Source: Geotrypetes seraphini
Taxonomy: Eukaryota; Chordata; Amphibia; Gymnophiona; Dermophiidae
NCBI RefSeq assembly: GCF_902459505.1
Contig: NC_047087.1
Span: forward strand, 304,422,882-304,486,881
Direction of reading: 5' to 3'
DNA: 64,000 bases
How positions within the stretch are numbered: position 1 is the first letter of the stretch; each line of letters starts with the position of its first letter. The notes beneath the pieces are model-generated. The model worked only from the letters and a program-made list of their open reading frames with translations, searched no databases and was not told where the DNA came from. Positions 1-11,039 of this stretch are shown in pieces. The translations under genes and the position numbers were made by a program.

Positions 1-270
1 TCTTTTTAACCATTTTCCTAATTTTATCATAGTCACCCTTTCGAAAATTAAATGCCTCTATTGTAGATTTCTTTTGCAACGTTACTCCCAGTATCAGCTC
101 AAATTTGATCACGTTATGATAACTATTTCCTAGCAGACCAAACACAGTTAACTCCTGTACTATGTCTTCCATTCCACTAAGGACCAAATCTAAAATAGCA
201 CCCCCTCTTGTCAGTTCCCAGACCAGTTGCTCCAAGAAGCAGTCATTTATGTCAATTTTACTTCCCTATC
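1..270 (-). mobile_element. CR1 LINE fragment, endonuclease C-terminal part
   Basis: The reverse complement reads as a decayed CR1 open frame: LDLVLSGMEDIVQELTVFG, then NFRKGDYDKIRKMVKK. This corresponds to the stretch of CR1 endonucleases that carries the LDLVLTN...SDH...FRRADF pattern. The SDH signature appears altered (SYHN), so the copy is inactive. It is cut by the window edge. Family assignment is by recognition, not alignment. Confidence 0.7.
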
Positions 271-285
271 ACTCCCCGATTTTAT

Positions 286-800
286 AAACTAAACTAAACC
301 TTAAGTTTATATACCGCGTCATCTCCACGGAAGTGGAGCTCGACACGGTTTACAGGAATTAAAAACAAAGAAACAAACAAACAAAGAAAGGAACTCCAAT
401 GGAAGGAAGGAGGGCTTGGTAAACAGGAAGGAGAGAGGGGGAGGGAGGGGGTAGTTACATTTTGGAGAAAAGCCAGGTTTTCAGATGTTTTCTGAAGTGT
501 TGGAGGGAGGTCGAACTCCAAAGATGGGCAGTAAAGCTGTTCCACAGCTCGGTGATCCTGAAGAGGAGGGATGTTCCAAGTTTTCCTGTATGGGAAATGC
601 CATTTAGAGAAGGGAAGGATAGTTTGAATTTCTGAGTGGATCTGGTGGAGTGAGTACTCGAGAGCCAAGATAGAGGAAAGAGGGGAGGGAGGATGCCGTG
701 AAGAGATTTGAAGGTAAGATGCGCAGATAAATTTTGCAGAAAGATCCAAAAAAGGGGAGCAACATAGTTGGATCAGAGGTGTTGCTAGAAATTGCATGTG
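286..800 (-). mobile_element. L2-type LINE 3' fragment
   Basis: On the minus strand a degraded coding tail (WNIPPLQDHRAVEQLYCP) is followed by a 3' end carrying the 'ttatataccg...cggtttacaggaatt' module. Similar modules recur in other LINE tails of this window (51.5 kb, 57.8 kb). The coding tail resembles the 'LWNSLPxxLR' C-terminus of L2-like proteins. It is a 5'-truncated, inactive copy. Confidence 0.55.
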
Positions 801-1094
801 GTATTATAGAGTAGGAAGGATTTAGTTTTGAGTAAATCTTCGCACCAAAATTGGGCATGGATCCTGGTGCTAATAGCGCTAATTTTTTTGAGCGCCCCAA
901 TTTGGGGGCCATTTATAGAATCCAGTCCTGAACTGATAAAATATCAAGGTGCAGCTGGAAGTTTTTTCATCAGGCCAATTGCATTAAATATCATTGAAAT
1001 GTTTTTGTATCTTTCTGGATTATATTTTTGGCCTCTAATTATCTCTTGTTATCTGATGGCCATCTGACTCCATTGGATTGTACACAACAGTCAC

Positions 1095-1520
1095 TTGATA
1101 TCATAGAAACATGACAGCAGATAAAGGCCAAATTGTCCCTCCAGTCTGCCTATTCGCAGCATCTACTATCTCCTACTCTCCCTATTGGCTAAGGCTCTTT
1201 ACAACTGCACTGTGATGTTATAGAACTTTAGTAACATAGTAACATGATGGTAGATAAAGGCCAAATGGCCCATTCAGTCTGCCTATCCGCAGCATCTACT
1301 ATCTCCTACTCTCCCTGTTGGCTAAGGCTCTTTACAACTGCACTGTGATGTTATAGAACTTTAGTAACATAGTAACATGATGGTAGATAAAGGCCAAATG
1401 GCCCATCCAGTCTGCTCATCCGAAGCATCCACTATCTCCTCCTCTCCGTATTGACTAAGGCTCTTTATACATGCATTGGGATGTCATAGAGCTTTATGGT
1501 TATAGACACATAGTCCAGTC
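1095..1520 (-). repeat. Tandem CR1 3'-tail units, about 133 bp
   Basis: Two nearly identical units and a third diverged one. The landmark 'ggccaaat' falls at 1126, 1259 and 1392, giving a 133-bp period. Each unit is the reverse complement of a CR1 3' terminus (the 'agataaaggccaaatggcc' module preceded by 'agtaacatagtaacatga'). Head-to-tail repetition of a 3' tail points to local duplication rather than three insertions. Confidence 0.75.
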
Positions 1521-2106
1521 TGCCCTTCTGCAGCATCCACCATCTCCCCCTCTCCCTAAGAGATTGACAGTGAACTTCCATTAGCAATTCTGTTCTTATG
1601 GTTTTCTTCTTTATCAGAATGCCCTGTTTTCTAGCAGCAAGCTTTTTATTGGTTGAAATTGAAATGTCCCACATGATCCTAACAATTCGTCTGTGCTGAA
1701 TTACTTGGGTCCTGATTGATCTGAGGAGTTTTTCCTTTCTCTTGGCTTTATTTTTATGGCTATTGCTGCAGATAAGAGAAATGTGATTAAAGGATTGATT
1801 TTAGGATTATAACCCTTAGGGCTGGTCCCAAAAGGGATTATAGTACTCATAGTTTACCATGTTAATGACAAAGCTGTTTAAATTGCACCTAATTAACTTC
1901 ATCAGTATGTTTACCTTATCTTACCCTGTGATTAGGCATTAACAGCAATCTTGTTCCAGGCAAATGTGTAGAATAAGAATTGAATAGCAAACCTTTATTT
2001 TCCGAGTCTTGAGATTTTCTTCAATTTGTTCATACCCTCTCAGCCTGCACCACTCTCAGTGCTGTCTTCTGTTAGTTTTCTGTAGAAATTGTGTACTGGG
2101 AGATTT
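1521..2106. other. No gene or repeat recognised
   Basis: AT-rich, mostly unique-looking sequence. The first part may still be decayed CR1 tail. No credible exon, RNA gene or transposon end was found. Confidence 0.5.
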
Positions 2107-2119
2107 AATATTATCTCTA

Positions 2120-2331
2120 GGTAATACGTAGAAATAAAACAAAAACATACAGGAAAAAATACCTTTTTATTGGCCTAACAATGTAGTTTATGATTAGCTA
2201 TCGAAGGTAACCCCTTCTCCTCAGATCAGAAAAGGAAGTGGGGGTTACTTTCGAAAGCTAATCATAAACTGCATTAAGTTAGGCCAATAAAAGAGGTATT
2301 ATTTTTTTCTTTGTTTTTATTTCTACCACAC
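2120..2331. mobile_element. Fold-back (MITE-like) element with 13-bp flanking direct repeat
   Basis: Two arms of roughly 95 bp are inverted copies of each other: 'tagaaataaaac' at 2129 against 'gtttttatttcta' ending at 2325, and 'ttattggcctaac' against 'gttaggccaataa'. The block is flanked on both sides by the same 13 bases, aatattatctcta (2107-2119 and 2332-2344). The arms are imperfect, so it is old. Superfamily not assigned. Confidence 0.65.
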
Positions 2332-2344
2332 AATATTATCTCTA

Positions 2345-4126
2345 CAAATTGGGATATAATTATGGAATCAATTATTTGTAGTTAATAATAGTAGAAAACT
2401 ACTGTCATAACAATGAATCTCTTTGGCTTTTTGTGACTCTTTCATGGAACAAATGTTGAATCGATCAGAGGGAGACCACTTTAAATATGGACTATGGCAT
2501 CTGCTGCTGGGAATAATGGTGATGGATCCATTTGGAAGCACTATAGGCAAATATGAGATAATTACTGGAGGGAGAATAATAAAACTACTGTGGTAACATG
2601 GATCTTTCGAGGGGACAATATGATAAATGAGAAGGAAATTAATAGAGAGTATAAGGATTCAACCTCTGCATGAGGCATGGAAATTAAGTGACTACTATGT
2701 TGGAAGCCCACATAAAATATATTCTGAAAATTGAGCAAGTGGGGAAAGTATGAAGATCATGGTTCATGAAATTCTTTCCTACTTTTCTGCATATGTATTT
2801 ATGTTGTCTAAGCATGCCTCTACCAAGAAGAGAGGAGGGGCAGTTTGAGAATCTAGGTCTTGATGTCACTGTAAATAGCAATCATTAAGCCAGCTATAGG
2901 GTTCAGTCACTAGCATTTACAACTAATAAAATGTATATCTGGATCACTAAGAGCTGGCAGAGGGGGCTGGAAGCATGATGGGGAATGCATTTGGCTCATG
3001 CCATATGAAATTATTTTCAGCCCCTGTGTGTTGTTAATTTGGATTTTAAATTTATCACTCACTTTTTCAAAATCCAAGCTCAAGCCAAGTTACAGTCAGG
3101 CAAAGAAGTTATTACTCTGCTGAAACTGGCTGACAATCTAAGTTGACCCTAAGGCAGTGAGGTGACTTGCCCAAGATCACAAAGGGCTAGATTTACTAAG
3201 ATTATTACCATATTACTCTGTTAACTTGAATCAACACATTATCTACCACAGATTGCTGCTATTTACTAATAATGCATTTCAACAGGATAGTATGTTTTGG
3301 TCAATCTAACCCAAACGATGTCACTAGGAGAAGTAGGATATGATTCTGTATATCTGTTTGTGCTGTGTGTGTTTCTTTGGTATTATTTTATACATTTGAG
3401 TAGTTTTGCTGTTCTGTCCCCATTTTATGTGGGCATTTACTCAGCTTCCTGTATAAGTGTATAAGGGCTTTGCTTCTCCCAGAAAGCTAGGTTGCAACCA
3501 CAGAACTTAAGCCCATCTCTCTTCCTTTTCAGTCTGAGAGAGAACAGTTGCCATGTTTGTGGACCACATGGCTGTATGAGAACCTGAGACTGGCATTGTT
3601 CTCCCACCAGGTTTTCACCCTTTATTTATAACAATCTAACACAGCTTAGTTTTATATCTAAGTCTGGAGAACAATGTTTTTTCAACAAAGTGTGGACATA
3701 CTCCCAGCTCCCTTTTTGTATAGGGAAAGCTGGTCGAGTGAGAAGATTCTGTGACAGTTGAACTGCCTTGAAGTCATTAATTATGAGTGTTTATTCTTTA
3801 TGTTGTTAAAAACAGCTGTTCAAGAAATAGAGTCTGGCTGGTAACACTAAGATTACAGAAGTAAGGATTAATTTAAGAGGAGCCTCTTACAATTGCCAAT
3901 ATAACTTAGAGGAGTCCTTGCTTTTAGTACAAAGCCTGAGGAGACTTCAGAGTGAGGAAATCTACAAAGACTGTACACTATAGATGTAGCTGTATAGTGA
4001 GCTATAGTTAGAACAGTGAAAACCTGGAGATCTTGTTAGTATAAAATCTGAAACAGGAAGTGTTTAATTGATGCCAATATTATCATAATTGAACTTTGAA
4101 GCAGAGGTATATGGAAAGATCAGTAA
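2345..4126. other. Intergenic/intronic sequence, no gene recognised
   Basis: AT-rich sequence with no credible coding exon. It holds one MIR-like tail (3150-3192), followed by 'gggctagatttactaa' at 3187, which resembles the terminal repeat of the 53.4-kb DNA element. The remainder is unassigned; part could be the diverged 5' LTR or flank of the BEL/Pao fossil, but no LTR ends could be defined. Confidence 0.45.
3150..3192 (-). mobile_element. MIR-like SINE / L2-tail core fragment
   Basis: The string 'gtgacttgcccaagatcaca' is the reverse complement of the conserved MIR/L2 tail (TGTGACCTTGGGCAAGTCAC). The same core recurs at 31.87, 33.21 and 35.76 kb. Only a short remnant is left. Confidence 0.5.
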
Positions 4127-4134
4127 ATCTAGAC

Positions 4135-4307
4135 CACAGGTGTCAAAGTCGGTCCTCGAGGGCCAGAATCCATTCGGGTTTTCAGGATTTCCCCAATGAA
4201 TCTGCATGAGATCTATTTGCATGCACTGCTTTCAATGCATATTCATTGGGGAAATCCAGAAAACCCGACTGGATTCCGGCCCTCGAGGAGGGACTTTGAC
4301 ACCCCTG
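4135..4307. mobile_element. Non-autonomous hAT element, 173 bp
   Basis: The termini are inverted: 'cacaggtgtcaaag' at the left, 'ctttgacacccctg' at the right. They are flanked by a perfect 8-bp target duplication, atctagac (4127-4134 and 4308-4315). The interior is a near-palindrome around 'ccccaatgaat...attcattgggg'. No transposase, so mobilised in trans. Related copies lie at 20130, 32097 and 50397. Confidence 0.88.
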
Positions 4308-4919
4308 ATCTAGACAATCTTCAGAGTGAGGTCACTCAAATCAAGAAGCACGTAAAATTCATCTGTATTGTGTGACAAGGATAAGGGAGTGCTGCTTGTA
4401 TTTTAACTGTGTAAAACCACCTTTTATCATAACATAGCATATTGTTTCTTATATCCTGCAAATGTCAACTGGGAATCACTGCAGCTTACATAAGATTAAT
4501 AATGATAGCAACATAGACATTATGAATCATAGCAAGACAAACAGATGCATTTTTAGCACCTTCCTATATTTAAGATAGGAGGTCTGACGTAAGCAGTTCC
4601 AAATTTTGTGGCCCTGAAACTCAAAGGTGGATTGCTGAAAAGAAAAGTTTATAGATTTTTTTATAAGCACCATAGCTAAAAACCTGCATGAATAATTCAT
4701 AAGGCAGCAGGGCTGTAAAAGTAACTAAATTGTTTCAAGTGGTTACCATAGAAATTGTGCCAGCTTAAGAGGAGGTGGAGCTACATGAATAATGCATAAG
4801 GCAAGGAGGGAGTTGCTCACACCTCAGTAAAAAAAAGTGCAACATTTGTAGCCAGTCCAAGCCAGCTAGAGGTACTTTATAGAACTGTTTGTAAAGAAAA
4901 AAGGGTTTATTCCAACATC
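4308..4919. other. Leader / possible LTR remnant upstream of BEL gag
   Basis: No gene. Because it directly precedes the gag-like start at 4920, it should contain the 5' LTR and leader of the BEL/Pao fossil. Neither LTR boundaries nor a matching 3' copy could be recognised. Confidence 0.35.
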
Positions 4920-5306
4920 ATGGCACCACAAACAACAGATGCCAGCCTTGCAGAAGGCACAGAAATAAGGGTACATACTTTAACTGAAAAGGCTCAGGAG
5001 AAATACGAGTCAGAAGTGCAAAAATACCTTATAACACAAGAAAACCTATGGGCCAAAGTGACACAGCAGATAAGTATAAAGGCCCTACTCAGTCAAATTG
5101 AAGCTGCTTATCAGAAATATGAAAACACAGCAGCAGAGTTTTATGCTTACCAGGCTAAAAAGCATACTCAAGATAGTATGATTCAGTCTGAGAGCCAAAT
5201 GGCCATGGACCAAGTATGGCAGGCCATGATAAAGGATGCTCTTAAAGAGACAGATCAGCCAACAGAGGCCCCAGATAAAGATACTGAATTCCAATACTTG
5301 GGCATG
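4920..5306 (+). pseudogene. BEL/Pao fossil: gag N-terminal segment
   Basis: A lysine/glutamate/glutamine-rich, helical segment beginning at an ATG and containing 'VHTLTEKAQEKYESEV', similar in character to the N-terminal coiled region of vertebrate BEL/Pao gag. It stops short of the Helitron at 5439. It could be mistaken for a small host gene, but the matching gag core downstream on the same strand argues otherwise. Confidence 0.6.
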
Positions 5307-5438
5307 TGAGAGAAACAGCTCACAAAGATACTCCAAAAAGTCTTGTAGTAAAGCAGAAAATAATTTATTTCTCTCTGCCCCGACAGGGTGTCCAAATGCA
5401 AAAGTAGCAAAGTAGACACAAAGAGCTCAGTGCACTAA

Positions 5439-6594
5439 TCTATATACAGTGGTGCCTCGCATAACGAACGCCTCGCACAGCGAACTCTGCGCACAACGAA
5501 CTTCATGTCTTGCTTCCTACAACGAACTTCGTTTCACACAACGAAGTCGCCCGAGCTGCATCCTTCCGCGCAGGCACTGCGCTTAACTGCCCTCTCTCCG
5601 CCTGGCTCCCTGTGCAGTGGCGGACCGTCGGCTCGCAGGGGCCCGGCGCCTACTGCTGATGCGTTGGGGGGGCGGAGCTACTCTCGCCGCTTCCCCGATG
5701 CTAGAAAAAAAAAAAAAATGAACAGTTAAGTCCCAGTTTTTGCCGCTGAGACTCTGCCCTCTCTCACTGTAAAATTAGACTCTACTTAGTCTGTCTTTAA
5801 ATTTAAAAAATGTGTGTTGTTTTAAAAAACAATTATGTTTTTAGATGTATCTAAATAAAAATAACAAAAAATTTATCTTTTTTTATGTCATCTTAGCATA
5901 TTTTATGCTACAGAACGAATTATTTTTTTTAACATGTATTGTTATGGGAAAACGCGTTTCACATAACGAACTTTTCGCATAACAAACTTGCTCCTGGAAC
6001 GAATTAAGTTCGTTGTGTGAGGCACCACTGTATATAAAACCGGAGGTATGTATGTGTGTATGTGCCGCGATCACGCAAAAACGGCTTGACCGATTTGAAC
6101 GAAACTTGGTATGCAGATCCCTCACTACCTGGGGTGATATGTTCTGGGGGTCTCGCGGCCAACCTGCACACGTGGGCGGAGCTACAAACAGAAAATCAGA
6201 TTTCACCCATTCAAGTCAATGGAAAAAATGTAAAAAGATGTGGGACCGATTTGAACGAAACTTGGTATGCAGATCTCTCACTACCTGGGGTGATATGTTC
6301 TGGGGGTCTCGCGGCCCACAACTCTATGTTGCTTGCTCAAGGGTGGGTACACCCAAGAATGTATATGTTCTTGCTCCTGGAGGTGAAACTAAAAATGTTG
6401 TTTATAATCAAGTTTTGTGTTAGTTGTATTGTATTCATTTTGTCAAATATTTCACATTATAATTTGATTATTGTACTTTTTATAAAGCTGTAAAAAAATA
6501 TTTTCATTCACCACTATAAAGTATCTTTATTTGAATCCATTTACAGTGTTATTGCTATAATTAAATACCCGTGCAACGCCGGGGCATCAGCTAG
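5439..6594 (+). mobile_element. Non-autonomous Helitron, interrupted by a Tigger element
   Basis: The 5' end TCTATATA is at 5439-5446 and continues as TATAAAACCGG after the Tigger insert. The 3' end is CTAG at 6591-6594, preceded by 'cccgtgcaacgccgggg', the usual weak hairpin of Helitron tails. It sits between host A (5438) and T (6595), as expected for Helitrons. No Rep/helicase. The interior holds two copies, 156 bp apart, of a unit beginning 'gaccgatttgaacgaaac' (6088 and 6244). Confidence 0.85.
5447..6030. mobile_element. Tigger/pogo-like (Tc1-mariner) non-autonomous element
   Basis: The terminal inverted repeats are 'cagtggtgcctcgcataacg' at the left and 'tgtgaggcaccactg' at the right, with a TA target duplication on both sides (5445-5446, 6031-6032). 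The arms contain repeated 'aacgaactt' motifs, typical of Tigger-type ends. An A-run at 5704-5717 lies inside. No transposase reading frame. It inserted 8 bp into the 5' end of the Helitron. Confidence 0.85.
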
Positions 6595-6595
6595 T

Positions 6596-7180
6596 TCATT
6601 ATATAATTAGCTCATATATTTCTTAATCCCTCCTGCCTGCCTCGTCATTGGTTAGAATTGCGCAGTTCACAATCTGTTATATGTTTCCCTCCATACTTCT
6701 GTTTTCCCCGCCCCTGTTTATCTCTCCCATTACTCTTATTTCTCAGACATCCAACCCTATTTACAGTTTTTCATATATGGTTATTAACCAGCCTTTCCCT
6801 CACAGGCTCATCCTTCATGCTACGTCCTTCAACTTGTTACTTAAACAAAGCCCCTGCTGAGACATCAGGTTCTACAATTACTGGAGGTATTGTGTTCACA
6901 GTTACAGAAACTATCCTAGGAATGCCCCATTCCTTTCCCTTTACTGTCTCTGCAAGCATCAGCAACAATTAACACTGCTAGATGCAGACAGTATTAGTAA
7001 AAGTTTCCCCCCTTCTGTTTTGATACGTTATTACACTCTGCAATAATTAACACATATACCTGTTAGAAAAATATATCTATTAGTATAAACACTCTAGCAT
7101 ATAGTTATTTCTTAATTCCTTTCTCACAGGCATTTCTAAACACTCCATGAGAAGCCCAAGAACCAGTAGAACATCTAAAA
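6596..7180. other. Unassigned sequence between Helitron and hAT fragment
   Basis: Pyrimidine-rich, no recognised gene. Together with 5310-5438 it may be one further element inserted in the BEL/Pao fossil, because gag-like sequence resumes only at about 7521. I could not define its ends or family. Confidence 0.35.
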
Positions 7181-7430
7181 TAGAGAATGACACGGGGACA
7201 TTAAATTTTTCCCAGTCCCTGCAGAAACTCATTTTCTGTCCCATTCTTTTCCTGTCCCTGCCCCATTCCTGCAAGCTCAGTCCTCATCTGCACATGTGTC
7301 AAACACATTACAATCGTAAGTGTTCGAGGCTTGTGTGGTTAAGGCACAGCTTACAGGAATGGGACAGTGACAAAACTCATGGTGATGGGGACAGGGAAAT
7401 TGAGTTCCTGTGGGGATGAGGACCATACAA
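7181..7430. mobile_element. hAT-type element fragment (left end)
   Basis: Begins with 'tagagaatgacacggggac', the same terminus as the complete hAT element at 13243. The interior is built from 'gtccc...ccattcctgcaagctc' modules and their inverted counterparts. The right terminal repeat was not found, so the copy is truncated near 7430. Confidence 0.65.
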
Positions 7431-7520
7431 AACAGAATACTCAGGCTACTCAAGCAGATCATCCACAGTCTCCATGTCTATTAAATTGAGAATGGAGGCA
7501 GACATTTATAAAAACAAAGG

Positions 7521-7744
7521 CCCTTTATAGCCAGCAAGAAGCAGCTTTAGAGACACAAAAAATAAAATTAGAAGAACAGGAAAAAGTAGCAGAGGCTAAG
7601 ACTGCCATGCGCAGGGCAGAGGCTGAGTTTGAAGAAGCCACCACAGCATGCAAAAAAGGCAGAGCTAGATACTGCCTCGAAGGTGCCACAGCAACATAAG
7701 TTAAGTGGCTGCCACTGAAGTGCAGCTTAAGGTGTTGAAGGAAG
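7521..7744 (+). pseudogene. BEL/Pao fossil: gag coiled segment, continued
   Basis: Alanine/glutamate/lysine-rich frame (for example AEAEFEEA near 7615-7640) of the coiled type found in BEL/Pao gag. It ends where a CR1 LINE was inserted at about 7745. Gag-like sequence resumes after that LINE at about 8892. Confidence 0.5.
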
Positions 7745-8890
7745 CATTCAATAGCATTCCACACCGCAGGTTGCTGAGCAAGATGAGTTCTTTAGGATTG
7801 GGCAACACATTGACGAAATGGGTTGGGAACTGGCTTGGAGGCAGGCTTCAGAGGGTAGTAGCGAACGGCACCCCCTCCAAAATGACGGAGGTGATCAATG
7901 GAGTGCCGCAGGGCTCGGTCTTGGGCCCGATCCTATTCAACATCTTTATAAGAGATTTGGCAGAAGGGCTCCGAGGTAAAATAACATTATTCGCCGATGA
8001 CACCAAACTAAGCAATGTAGTGGGCAAAAGCACAACAGACAAAATTTCAATGCCCAACATGATGCATGACCTACTCCTACAGGACTTAGGTCCTGGCAAC
8101 TCAGCTTCAATGCCAAAAAATGCAAAGTCATGCACCTGGGCAGCCAAAATCCATGCAAGACTTACACCCTTAATGGCGATATCCTAACAAGAACTTAAGC
8201 AGAACGAGACTTAGGGGTGATCGTCAGTGAGAACATGAAGACTGCCAATCAAGTGGAGCAAGCTTCATCCAAGGCAAGGCAAATCATAGGTTGCATACGC
8301 AGGAGTTTTGTCACCCATAAGTCTGAAGTCATTATGCCATTGTATAGATCCATGGTGAGACCCCACCTGGAATACTGTGTGCAATTCTGGAGGCCGCATT
8401 ATCGCAAGGATGTGCCGAGACTGAAGTCGGTCCAGAGAATGGCCACTCGGATGATCTCGGGACTCAAGGATCTCCCGTAAGAGGAACAGCTAGATAAATT
8501 ACAGCTATACTCACTCGAGGAACGCAGAGAGAGGGGAGACATGATCGAGACGTTCAAGTATCTCACGGGCCGCATTGAGGTGGAAGAGGATATCTTCTTT
8601 TTCAAGGGTCCCACGGCAACAAGGGGGCATCCATGGAAAATCAGGGGCAGGAAACTGCACGGTGAAACCAGAAAATTCTTTTTCACTGAAAGAGTGGTTG
8701 ATCGCTGGAATGGTCTGGAATGAATCGCTGGAATGGCCAGGTGATTGAGGCCAGCAGTGTGCCTGATTTTAAGGCCAAATGGGATCGACACATGGGATCT
8801 ATTCACAGAGTAAGGTAGGGGAGGGTCATTAGGGTGGGCACACTAGATGGGCCGTGGCCCTTATCTGCCGTCTGTTTCTATGTTTCTATG
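7745..8890 (+). mobile_element. CR1 LINE, 5'-truncated (RT to 3' end)
   Basis: Reads FNSIPHRRLLSKM, then GVPQGSVLGPILFNIFI and FADDTKLSNVV (reverse transcriptase motifs), then RPHLEYCVQFW and RKFFFTERVVDRWN from the C-terminal part. All are diagnostic of CR1. The 3' end is the 'cccttatctgccgtctg' tail with two 'tttctatg' repeats, ending at 8890. The frame is interrupted in several places, including in-frame stops near 8184 and 8478. It is an insertion into the BEL/Pao gag region. Confidence 0.88.
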
Positions 8891-8891
8891 A

Positions 8892-10370
8892 AGCCACAGG
8901 GGCTGATTGAAGGGAGAGTCAGCTTAGCCATATTAAATGGGAAGATCTCACATAGCGTACATTAGAATATATGAAGGCCCATGTCTCAGAGCTAGAGAGC
9001 AAACAATCACAGTCTGACTCAAAGGAGTCACTAGATGAAGGAAAAGCGCACTCCTCAGCTGCAGAGGCAAGATGGCCTGAGAGATGTAAGCTCAAGGTGG
9101 AGCACACCAAGGAGACAAAACGCCATTACAGTGGTCCATACACAAGCACGCACACGGATGCACTGCTACTGGCTCTCTCTCCAGAAAGGCACCCCGAGAA
9201 GAATGCTTCATCTCAAGCAAAGACTCTAGTGCCATACAGGAACCCGGTTCCAGTGAAGGCTGAGTCAACACATCCCATATTGCACACTGTGATTAAGGGG
9301 CACCTGACATGCCTTACTCCATACCTGTCTACGGGCAGATGTCTGTGGCAAGTAGTCAACCAGTTACCCACCACCAGAACTATAGGGATCTCAGAGAAGA
9401 TCTAGCAACATACATAGCACGCAAGAAAATAGTGAACATGGGACTCGCCCAATTCAATGACTGCCCAGAAAAGTACCGTGGGTGGAAAGCTGACTTTCAA
9501 GATGCCATATCAGTCATAAAGCCAACTCCCATGCAAGAAATGAATTTGATGATAAGATGGTTGGGGTCTGAATCATCAGAAAATATAAAAAGATTGAAAG
9601 ATGCATTCCAGCATGATGATGCTCAGGGCCTGAAAGAGATGTGGGAAAGGCTCGAGCACCAGTACAGCAACCCAGAAGCCATCTAGCAAGTATTAATGAA
9701 GAGAATAGATAACGTTCCAAAATTCACCAATAAAAGACCATGACATGCTGCAGGATTTGGGAGGCCTCCTCCAAGAACTGGAGGTACTCAAAGCCAATTC
9801 GTATCTTCCAGGCCTGAGCTACCTCGACATATCTTGTGGCATAAAGAATTTCACGGCAAATCTGCCATATGATATCAAAGAAAAATGGTCAGCTCTAGGT
9901 ATGCAATATAAGGAGAATAATCAAGGGAGGTTTCCTCCATTTACTGTCTTTACAGACTTCATTAGAAAGTTGGTGAAAAGAAGACATGATCCCAGTTCCC
10001 AGGATGAAATGCCTGATCAGGGGAAGACAGGCTACTTCCAGAATAAGAAGCCAGTCAAGAGGCATGACAACTCTGCTAGAAAGTCTGTAGTCGTGCACAA
10101 AACAGACGTGCTACCCACAGCAGCTCAACCAACAAACAGACCATTCTCCTACTATAGAAATAGAGGACCCAGAAAGACAATGTCAAATGCATAAGAAACC
10201 ACATCCTCCTCTGAAATATCAAGGGTTCAAGAAGAAAACCTGAGAGAGCGAAAAGAACTGCTGAGAAAATACTGAATCTGCTATAAGTGTTGCTCTTCAA
10301 CCAAACACAAGACTAAAGACTGTAAAGCAGCCATTAAGTGCACAGTGTGCAATAGTGACCAACACATCAG
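8892..10370 (+). pseudogene. BEL/Pao fossil: gag core and zinc-knuckle cluster
   Basis: Carries the DUF1759-like gag core, including 'WLGSESSENIKRLKDAF' and 'MWERLEHQYSNPEAI' at about 9560-9686, then a basic region. A Cys/His cluster at about 10285-10365 ('KHKTKDCKAAIKCTVC') resembles nucleic-acid-binding zinc knuckles. Broken. It explains the reading frames of 100-150 codons here; none is a host gene. Confidence 0.65.
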
Positions 10371-11039
10371 TGCTTTACTTCCTGTCAGGAGTAACTGACC
10401 TCTCTGAAGACCCCTGCTCCAGAGTTGGGCCATGGCAGGGAGAAGGGGACAGAGCAAACATTGCTAACTTCACAGAGGTACAGCATTGTTATCTTCACAG
10501 AGGTATGCGGATAAGGCCTCAGAGGAAGGTCACACACCAAGATATGAGTGGCAAGAGTAACCAGAAAAGGCAGTGAAAATGTACGTTGTCATCAATGAAC
10601 AAAACAACTGGTCCCTGCAAGGACAGAGTTCTATGATATGTTTAACATCCAAGGAGCCCGCTATTCCTACCACCTTAGAACCTGTTCAGGAAGGACCAGG
10701 AAGAAGGGGAGAAAAGCAAGTTGTTACACTATAGAAGCAATGGATAACAGCATCAAGTGAGATTTATCAACTCTAATTGAGTGTAACCAGATACCAGACA
10801 TCAGGGAAGAAATCTCTACACCTGAAGTTGCACAATAATACTCTCATTGTAATTGATCTGCTAAAAAAGAACACAAATAATGTTAGCAGAAACTAATTTA
10901 AAACTTCACAAAATCATTTCTAACAATGCAGAAGTAATGATAGCATTTCCTCCAAAAGATCATGCCAAAGACCTAAAAGATCTAGATCTCAGATTAGACA
11001 CCCCTCCACTTCAGAGAAGTTTTAGTCTGCATTGAGACT
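10371..11039 (+). other. Degraded BEL/Pao protease/RT-proximal region
   Basis: Lies between the gag zinc-knuckle cluster and the pol segment, where protease and N-terminal reverse transcriptase would be expected. I could not confidently recognise catalytic motifs; it appears heavily decayed or partly lost. Confidence 0.4.

Noticed and set aside
4920-5309. 129-codon frame as a possible small host gene
   Set aside because: Its helical Lys/Glu-rich character, position and strand fit BEL/Pao gag upstream of a recognisable gag core and pol.
6013-6493. Two overlapping frames of 136 and 145 codons
   Set aside because: They arise from the 156-bp duplication within the Helitron.
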